The position numbers and the translations under genes are program-made. From NCBI GenBank assembly GCA_034431435.1, contig DAOUDG010000057.1, forward strand, positions 1 through 64,000: a stretch of 64,000 bases of DNA, read 5' to 3'. The notes under the pieces are model-generated. The model ran no database searches. It had not been told where the DNA came from and saw only the letters and a list, made by a program, of their open reading frames with translations. Positions 58,264 through 64,000 of this stretch are shown one piece after another. Origin of the DNA: JAHCIE01 sp034431435. GTDB lineage: Bacteria > Chloroflexota > Anaerolineae > Epilineales > JAHCIE01. How positions within the stretch are numbered: position 1 is the first letter of the stretch; every line of letters starts with the position of its first letter.

Positions 58264-59426
58264 CCGCCCCGGCCCTGCGTTGGCCTGCCGAGGCTGAGCC
58301 TGTCGCCCTGTCGCCCAGGCTGGCGGCTCTGGATACGGCGGTGGCGGCGGGTGCGGGCAAGATCTACACAGCGGCGGTCACGCTGGCGGCGCGGGGCAGC
58401 GAGGTGATCTTCCACCGCGCCTACGGCTGGCTAGACCCGGAGGCGTGTCAGCGACCCACGCGGCCCGACAGCCTGTTCGACCTGGCGTCCGTCACCAAGC
58501 TGTACACCGTCACGCTGTTCATGACCCTGGTGGATGCGGGCGTGGTGGGGCTGGACCAGCCAGTGGCGACGGTCGTGCCGGAGTTTCGCGGGATGCGCGC
58601 CATCGGCCGCTTCGAGCACCCTCTGACCGGCGTGATGGAGGGCTACGATTACCCCAATGTGACGGTCGATGCCGGCGCGGTGACCTTCCGCCACCTGCTG
58701 AGCCACACCAGCGGGTTGCCCGCCTGGACGCCTCTGTACCGCTTGCAGACGCGGGAGGCGGCGTTGGCGGCTGCGCTGGCGTCGGATTTCGCCTATCCGA
58801 CGGGCGCGCGCCTGGTGTACAGTGACCTGGGCCTGATTCTGCTGACCGAGGCTATCGAGCGGCTGACGCGCGAGCCGCTGGCCGTGGCCCTGCGGCGCGG
58901 CGTCCTCGACCCGTTGGGGATGCGCGAGACCATGTTCAACCCACCGCCCGATCGCTGGGAGCGTATCGCGCCCACCGAGGTCTGTCGCTGGCGAGCGCGT
59001 CGGCTGGTGGGCGAGGTCCATGACGAGAATGCCGGTCGCCTGGGGGGCGTCAGCGGCCACGCGGGGCTGTTCGCTCCCGCCGCCGAGGTCGCTGTGCTGG
59101 GGCAGATGTATCTCAACGGCGGGGCCTACGGCGAAGTGCGCCTGCTGCGGGCCGAGATGGTAGCCGAGATGACCCGCCGCCAGGTGGAGCAGGATGGCGA
59201 CCGGCGCGGCCTGGGCTGGATGCTGCAAGGCACGGGCGATTGGCGGCGGCGCGGCCTGTCAGAGGCGGCCTTTGGGCATACTGGCTTCACGGGCACGTCG
59301 CTGTGGGTCGATCCATCCCACGAGCTTGTGCTGGTCTTGCTGACCAACCGCGTCTACTTTGGTCGTGATGCGGCAGGCATCACCGAACTGCGTCAGCGCG
59401 TCTACGACGCCGGGAGCGCCCTGTGA
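58260..59426 (+). CDS. Beta-lactamase-family hydrolase, AmiE-like
   Basis: 388 residues. Class C/serine-hydrolase motifs: SxxK S77-VT-K80 (ASVTKLYT), YSD (Y187, S188, D189, variant of YxN), and HTG (FGHTGFTG). No signal peptide, so cytoplasmic. In Bacillus the equivalent cluster encodes AmiE (YbbE), an N-acetylmuramyl-L-alanine amidase of this family. The same role, removal of the peptide from imported muropeptides, fits best. GTG start overlapping the kinase, GTGA overlap with anmK. Confidence 0.87.
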   Translation: MTAPALRWPAEAEPVALSPRLAALDTAVAAGAGKIYTAAVTLAARGSEVIFHRAYGWLDPEACQRPTRPDSLFDLASVTKLYTVTLFMTLVDAGVVGLDQPVATVVPEFRGMRAIGRFEHPLTGVMEGYDYPNVTVDAGAVTFRHLLSHTSGLPAWTPLYRLQTREAALAAALASDFAYPTGARLVYSDLGLILLTEAIERLTREPLAVALRRGVLDPLGMRETMFNPPPDRWERIAPTEVCRWRARRLVGEVHDENAGRLGGVSGHAGLFAPAAEVAVLGQMYLNGGAYGEVRLLRAEMVAEMTRRQVEQDGDRRGLGWMLQGTGDWRRRGLSEAAFGHTGFTGTSLWVDPSHELVLVLLTNRVYFGRDAAGITELRQRVYDAGSAL

Positions 59427-60598
59427 TTATTGTCGGTCTCATGTCCGGTACCTCGGCCGATGGCATCGACGCGGCGGTGGTCGATGTACAGGGTGCGCCG
59501 CCCGACGTCCGGGCGCGATTGCTACGCTTCGTGACTGTGCCCTGGCCGGGCGACCTGCGCGCCGCCATCTTCGCCGCCTTTCGGCCGGAGAGTAGCGCGG
59601 TAGACCGTCTGACGGCCCTCGATTTCGCGCTCGGCGAGCGCTTCGCGCTGGCGGCGCGAGCGGCGGCCGACGCCGCGAGCATGCCCATGACGAGTATCGA
59701 CCTCATCGCCTCCCACGGCCAGACCATGTGGCACGCCGTCGGCGCGGACGACCCCGTGAAGTCGACGCTCCAGCTGGGGCAGCCCGCCGTCATTGCCGAG
59801 CGGACCGGTGCGACCGTCGTGGCCGATTTCCGCGTGCGGGACGTGGCGGCGAGCGGGCAGGGCGCGCCCCTGGTCGGCTATACCGATTACTTGCTGCTGC
59901 GCCACGCAACCCTGACCCGTGCCGTGCAGAACATAGGCGGCATCGCCAATGTCACGGCGCTACGGGGCGGCTGCGCGCCCGAAGACGTGTTTGCCTTCGA
60001 CACCGGCCCTGGCAACATGCTCATCGATGACGCGACCCTACGCGCGACCAACGGCGCGCAGCCTTTCGACCGCGACGGCCGGCTGGGCGCGGCGGGGCGG
60101 CCCGACGACACGCTCATTGCCGCGCTCATGAGTCATCCTTACTTCGCACTGCCGCCGCCCAAGACAACCGGCCGCGAGCAGTTTGGCCGCCAGTTCGGAG
60201 CCGACGTCTGGGCGCGCGGGCGAGAGCGCGGCCTGTCGCCGGAGGACATCGTCGCCACCGTCACGAAGTTGACGGCCGTCTCCATCGCCGACGCCTACAC
60301 CCGCTACGTCGGCGCGGTGGACGAGGTCGTGCTGTGCGGGGGCGGCGCGGACAACCCAACCCTGGTGCAGATGATTGGCGCGGCCCTGCCGAAGGCGCGG
60401 GTTCTTCGCTCTGACGACCTGGGCGTCCCTGCCGACGCGAAGGAGGCGATCGCCTTCGCTGTCCTGGCCTACGAAACGGTCCACGCTCGCCCCGGCAACC
60501 TGCCGTCGGTGACGGGCGCACGTGGGCCGCGTGTCCTGGGCGCGATCACGCCTGGCGACAACTTCGCCGGGCTGATGTCGCGCATCTATGGGGGATAG
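59423..60598 (+). CDS. anmK: Anhydro-N-acetylmuramic acid kinase
   Basis: Hydrolyses and phosphorylates 1,6-anhydroMurNAc to MurNAc-6-P. 391 residues with the AnmK signatures GLMSGTSADGID (5-16), SHGQTMWH, QLGQPAVIAERTGATVVADFR, NIGGIANVT, FDTGPGNMLID and CGGGADNPTL. Starts at GTG overlapping the beta-lactamase-family gene (GTGA). Its product is the substrate of MurQ, the next gene 6 bases downstream. Confidence 0.95.
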   Translation: MIIVGLMSGTSADGIDAAVVDVQGAPPDVRARLLRFVTVPWPGDLRAAIFAAFRPESSAVDRLTALDFALGERFALAARAAADAASMPMTSIDLIASHGQTMWHAVGADDPVKSTLQLGQPAVIAERTGATVVADFRVRDVAASGQGAPLVGYTDYLLLRHATLTRAVQNIGGIANVTALRGGCAPEDVFAFDTGPGNMLIDDATLRATNGAQPFDRDGRLGAAGRPDDTLIAALMSHPYFALPPPKTTGREQFGRQFGADVWARGRERGLSPEDIVATVTKLTAVSIADAYTRYVGAVDEVVLCGGGADNPTLVQMIGAALPKARVLRSDDLGVPADAKEAIAFAVLAYETVHARPGNLPSVTGARGPRVLGAITPGDNFAGLMSRIYGG

Positions 60599-60604
60599 TG
60601 ACCC

Positions 60605-61507
60605 ATGCATGACCTGGCTCAACTGACTACCGAAGGCGTGAACCCGGCCACCACCGACATCGATACGCGCTCGACGCTGGAAATCGCCGCAGGCATCAAC
60701 GCCGAGGATCGCAGCGTGGCTGAGGCGGTTCGACGTGAGCTGCCTGCCATTGCCGCCGCCATCGACCTCATTGTGGCCCACCTAGCGCGGGGGGGACGCC
60801 TCATCTATGTCGGCGCGGGAACCAGCGGCCGCCTCGCCGCCATCGATGCCGCCGAGTGCAGACCTACGTACAGCGCGGGGCCGGATCAGGTGACGGCGGT
60901 GCTGGCGGGGGGCGAGCGCGCCATGCTCCACGCCACTGAGGGGGCGGAAGATGACGCGGTGGCGGGCGCGGGGGAGATGGTGGCTCTCAACGTTGGTCCC
61001 GACGATGTGGTGGTCGGCGTGGCCGCCAGCGGTCGGACGCCCTTTGTGCTGGGCGCGCTGGAGGAGGCGCGTCGGCGAGGCGCGGCGACCGTGGGCGTCG
61101 TCAACAATGCTGCGACCCCCATTGAGGCCGCCGCCGATGTGGGGATTGCCGTCGTCACGGGACCGGAGGTTATCAGCGGTTCGACGCGCATGAAGGCAGG
61201 GACGGCGCAGAAGATGGTGCTCAATATGCTGAGCACCGCCACGTTCATCAAGCTCGGTAAGGTCTATGGCAACCTCATGGTGGATGTGGTGGCGGGCAAC
61301 GCCAAGTTACGCGACCGGGCGCGACGCATCCTCATCCGCGCTACCGGCGTCGATGACGCCACGGCTGCCGACGCCCTCGCCGCGGCCAACGGCAGCGTGA
61401 AGGTGGCCCTGGTGAGCTTGCTGGCGGGCGTCGATGCCACCGAGGCCGCGCGCCGCCTGAGGGCGGCCAACGGCTATGTGCGCCGTGCCGTACAGTCGCC
61501 CCCATGA
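60605..61507 (+). CDS. murQ: N-acetylmuramic acid 6-phosphate etherase
   Basis: Cleaves the lactyl ether of MurNAc-6-P to GlcNAc-6-P and D-lactate. 300 residues with SIS domain: VGAGTSGRLAAIDAAECRPTY (catalytic E84 region), VVGVAASGRTPFVLGAL and GPEVISGSTRMKAGTAQKMVLNMLST. C-terminal UBA-like segment is present. It is the last step of the local pathway. The stop overlaps the next gene (ATGA). No nagA/nagB follow, so GlcNAc-6-P must be processed by genes elsewhere. Confidence 0.95.
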   Translation: MHDLAQLTTEGVNPATTDIDTRSTLEIAAGINAEDRSVAEAVRRELPAIAAAIDLIVAHLARGGRLIYVGAGTSGRLAAIDAAECRPTYSAGPDQVTAVLAGGERAMLHATEGAEDDAVAGAGEMVALNVGPDDVVVGVAASGRTPFVLGALEEARRRGAATVGVVNNAATPIEAAADVGIAVVTGPEVISGSTRMKAGTAQKMVLNMLSTATFIKLGKVYGNLMVDVVAGNAKLRDRARRILIRATGVDDATAADALAAANGSVKVALVSLLAGVDATEAARRLRAANGYVRRAVQSPP

Positions 61508-62385
61508 AGGCGCCCATCCTGCGTATCCTGACCTATAATATCAAGGCTGGGCGCTACCACCCCGATGGCCTGGAAGCCGTGGCGCGCCGCATCGAGGCCA
61601 TCGCCCCCGATATCGTGGCGTTGCAGGAGGTGGACCGGGGGGCGACGCGGAGCGAGGGCGTAGACCAACCCGCCTGGCTCGGCGGACGGCTCGGCCTCGT
61701 CGCGGCCTTCGGCTGCTCCTTCACTTTGCCCGACGGGGGCGAGTATGGCAACGCTCTGCTGTCGCGCTGGCCCATCGTCGCCGTCGAAACGGTGGCGCTG
61801 CCTCACCTTGCCGATGATGCGCGGCCCTGGCTGCGCTGGCTGCGCCCCGGTCTGCGACCGATCCGCGAATCGGATCGAGCCTGGCGCCTGGCCGGTCAGC
61901 TGCGTATCGCATCCACCCTGCGGCGCTTCTACCCCTGGCGCGAGCCGAGGACCATCCTGCACGCGAAGGTCGAGAGTCCCTGGGGACCGTTGACTGTGCT
62001 CGTGACTCACTGGGGCTTGCAGGCCGCCGAACGCGCGGCTCAGGCTGCGGCGACGTTGGCGCTGGCTGACGGGGTGCGGGATCCACTGGTCCTGGCGGGC
62101 GATTTCAACGCGGGGCCAGAGAGCGCGGAGATTCAGTATCTGCGGACGCGGCTGGTGGACGTGGCCCAGGCCGTGAGGCTGACAGGGGAGGCCCGACTCA
62201 CCTTTCCATCGGGACCCAGGGGCGCACGCACTGCCGACGGCTGGACAGGGGCTATCGACTACGTGTTCACACGCGGCCTGACACCCGTCGCGGCCGAGGT
62301 GATCGCCGATGCCACGCGCGCGTCGGATCACCAACCCTTGCTCGCCGAACTGAGGCTGACGCATGACGAGGATTCTGATCATTGA
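61504..62385 (+). CDS. Endonuclease/exonuclease/phosphatase-family protein
   Basis: 293 residues of the EEP fold. Motifs: LTYNIKAGRYHPDG, ALQEVDRGATR (catalytic Glu), LVLAGDFNAGP (metal/phosphate Asp-Asn) and DHQPLLAELRL (His). Full catalytic set, so likely active on phosphodiesters or phosphomonoesters. Overlap with murQ (ATGA) makes it part of the operon, yet it also overlaps the response regulator by 23 bases, linking the sugar operon to the two-component genes. Substrate unknown. Confidence 0.88.
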   Translation: MKAPILRILTYNIKAGRYHPDGLEAVARRIEAIAPDIVALQEVDRGATRSEGVDQPAWLGGRLGLVAAFGCSFTLPDGGEYGNALLSRWPIVAVETVALPHLADDARPWLRWLRPGLRPIRESDRAWRLAGQLRIASTLRRFYPWREPRTILHAKVESPWGPLTVLVTHWGLQAAERAAQAAATLALADGVRDPLVLAGDFNAGPESAEIQYLRTRLVDVAQAVRLTGEARLTFPSGPRGARTADGWTGAIDYVFTRGLTPVAAEVIADATRASDHQPLLAELRLTHDEDSDH

Positions 62386-63037
62386 GGATGATGTTATCAT
62401 TCAGCAGGCGCTGGGCATCAACCTGCGCCGAGAAGGATACGATGTGACGGCGGCCTACGATGGCGCGGCCGGTCTGCACCTGGCGCGGGAGCAACGCCCG
62501 GATCTTGTGATTCTAGACCTGATGCTGCCCAAGCTGGATGGCCTGTCGGTGGCGCGGGCGATCCGGCAGGAGGGGGACACGCCCATCATCATGCTGACCG
62601 CCCGCGGGGGTGAGGTGGACCGCATTGTAGGCCTGGAGAGTGGGGCCGACGATTACGTGACCAAGCCGTTTAGCTCAGGCGAGTTGCTGGCCCGCGTGCG
62701 AGCGGTCCTGCGCCGCGCGCCCAGGCGGGCGGTGGTGAAGCTGGAGTCGGGTGACCTGAGTCTGGACCTGATTCGACGGCGCGCCACGCTACGCGGTGCG
62801 GAGTTGACTCTCCGCCACAAGGAGTTCAACCTGCTTGCCGAGCTGATGCGTAACCAGGGTGTAGTGCTGTCGCGCGACCTGCTCATGGAACGGGTGTGGG
62901 GCTACGACTACGATGGCGACACGAGCCGCACGGTCGACGTCCATATTCGCTGGCTGCGTGAGAAGATCGAGGCGGACCCCTCCGACCCGCAGCGTATTCA
63001 GACCGTGCGTGGCATTGGTTATCGGTTCGAAGGCTGA
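62363..63037 (+). CDS. OmpR/PhoB-family response regulator
   Basis: 224 residues. Receiver domain with acidic pocket E8, D9, D10 and phospho-acceptor D52 (LVILDLMLPKLDG), T in LTARG and K in YVTKPF. The C-terminal OmpR-type winged helix has LTLRHKEFNLLAELMRNQGVVLSRDLLMERVWG and ends RGIGYRFEG. It starts within the EEP gene by 23 bases and is followed 5 bases later by its kinase. PhoB-like, but phosphate control is not proven. Confidence 0.94.
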   Translation: MTRILIIEDDVIIQQALGINLRREGYDVTAAYDGAAGLHLAREQRPDLVILDLMLPKLDGLSVARAIRQEGDTPIIMLTARGGEVDRIVGLESGADDYVTKPFSSGELLARVRAVLRRAPRRAVVKLESGDLSLDLIRRRATLRGAELTLRHKEFNLLAELMRNQGVVLSRDLLMERVWGYDYDGDTSRTVDVHIRWLREKIEADPSDPQRIQTVRGIGYRFEG

Positions 63038-63042
63038 CGCGG

Positions 63043-64000
63043 ATGCAGTGGGCATGGCTCGCCGTGGCAGTCGCCATCGTTGCCGCCGTCGTCGCGGCCC
63101 AGATGGTGCGCCAGGGTCGGCGGCGCGCCGAGGCCGCCGAGCGCGAGGTGGTACGCCTTCAGCGCGAGCGGGATGCCCTCACGCGCCGCGTGGGGGAGCT
63201 GGGGCAGCAAGTGTCGGGATTCGGCGGCGCGACGTACGACGCCCTGCTGGCCGTTGACGCGCGCCGTCGCATTATCGCAATGAACGCCCTGGCCGCGGCG
63301 ACCTTTGGCGGCGCCCACGGCCAGGCATTGATTGAGGTCGTGCGGGATGCCGACCTGAATGCGGCCGTCGCCGAGACGCTGGCCGATGGTCACGACCGCG
63401 ACTTGAGCGTGGCGTCGAACGGGCGGCTGTTCAGCGTTCATATTGTTGCCAGCTCTCCTGGGGCGGCCATTGCCTTTCAGGACGCGACGGAGCTGAGCCG
63501 CTTGCAGCGGGCGCGGCGCGACTTTGTCGCTAATATCTCCCACGAGCTGCGCACTCCCCTAACCTCGATTGGCCTGCTGTGCGACGCCCTGAGCGCGACG
63601 ATTAGCGATCGGGATATCGCGCCACTGGTCGCGACGATTTCCGGCGAGGTTGATGCAATGACGCGGCTGGTGAATGATATGCTCGATCTCACCCAGATCG
63701 AGGACGGCCGCCTGCCGCTACGCCTGGCGGAGTGCGACGCCCTCGACCTGATTGAGACGGCCGTGGCGCGCCTGCGGCCCCAGGCCGAGCAGAAGAACAT
63801 CGAATTCGTGATGGCCGTCGCACCGGACGTGCGGGTTCTGGCAGACGAAGACAAGATTGGGCGGGTATTGACCAACCTGCTGGACAATGCCGTGAAGTTT
63901 TCGCCCACTAGCGGCGCGATAATCGTTCGATGCCAGCCGGCCGGCTCACCCCCGCCCGATGGCGGCGATGTGCTGTTTTCGGTCACGGATGAAGGGCCGG
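63043..64000 (+). CDS. PhoR-like sensor histidine kinase (3' partial)
   Basis: 319 residues visible, no stop before the window edge. One N-terminal membrane helix (AWLAVAVAIVAAVVAAQMV), a coiled Arg/Glu linker, a PAS-like domain (YDALLAVDARRRIIAMNALAAATFG), then HisKA with H167 (FVANISHELRTPLTSIG) and the start of the ATPase domain with N-box NLLDNAVKFS. No extracellular sensor domain, as in PhoR of the PhoU-dependent type. It forms a pair with the response regulator upstream. Confidence 0.93.
   Translation, partial: MQWAWLAVAVAIVAAVVAAQMVRQGRRRAEAAEREVVRLQRERDALTRRVGELGQQVSGFGGATYDALLAVDARRRIIAMNALAAATFGGAHGQALIEVVRDADLNAAVAETLADGHDRDLSVASNGRLFSVHIVASSPGAAIAFQDATELSRLQRARRDFVANISHELRTPLTSIGLLCDALSATISDRDIAPLVATISGEVDAMTRLVNDMLDLTQIEDGRLPLRLAECDALDLIETAVARLRPQAEQKNIEFVMAVAPDVRVLADEDKIGRVLTNLLDNAVKFSPTSGAIIVRCQPAGSPPPDGGDVLFSVTDEGP

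Overview
The window is high-GC bacterial DNA with tightly packed, mostly plus-strand operons, many ATGA/GTGA overlaps and clear sigma70-type promoters with 17-18 bp spacers. Threonine-proline (TPTP) linkers in secreted proteins, a secreted glycosidase ending with a YLPHV-type tail, moxR/VWA clusters, ATPase-winged-helix fusions, many GNAT proteins and arsM/LLM genes all suggest Chloroflexota. I cannot place it below phylum level.

Layout. 1-1.1 kb: the end of a TP-repeat surface protein with a sortase-like C-terminus that lacks the catalytic residues. 1.2-11.2 kb: gatC, gatA, a sugar nucleotidyltransferase, an aspartate-type aminotransferase, gatB, glutamate dehydrogenase, a TrmA/RumA-type RNA methyltransferase, a free-standing propeptide-like protein and a subtilase. 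11.3-15.9 kb: a KimA-like permease behind a long structured leader, then a purine nucleoside phosphorylase and a XerC/D recombinase on the minus strand. 16.2-28.5 kb: a MoxR/DUF58/VWA cluster with membrane proteins, a methyltransferase, a MA-type metallopeptidase and a LysM-M23 peptidase. 28.5-36.8 kb: an ATPase-winged-helix regulator, an esterase, a secreted GH-A-like glycosidase, an arsenic operon (arsR, arsN2 remnant, arsC, arsM, LLM oxidoreductase) and queA.

36.9-48.8 kb holds the most unusual region. A strong promoter drives a 28-codon leader peptide, followed by three mutually exclusive stems and a U-tract terminator. This is a classic transcription-attenuator layout. It sits ahead of an ABC transporter (ATPase, double GNAT, permease) and then five consecutive paralogous double-GNAT genes. 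A 164-bp MITE-like element with 18-19 bp terminal inverted repeats and 9-10 bp target duplications, and a lower-GC ATPase plus TOPRIM/DUF4276-like gene pair (possible defence module), lie between these genes and a further GNAT gene.

48.8-61.5 kb is a coherent peptidoglycan amino-sugar recovery operon. It starts with a GntR/HutC regulator whose promoter abuts a perfect CCTGTCT-AGACAGG palindrome. It continues with NagZ, NamZ, an ABC sugar importer, a GNAT, a BadF-type amino-sugar kinase, a cytoplasmic beta-lactamase-family hydrolase (AmiE-like), AnmK and MurQ. Together these can import and dismantle muropeptide sugars and pass MurNAc-6-P to GlcNAc-6-P. The window ends with an endonuclease/exonuclease/phosphatase-family protein and a PhoB/PhoR-type two-component pair whose kinase runs off the edge.
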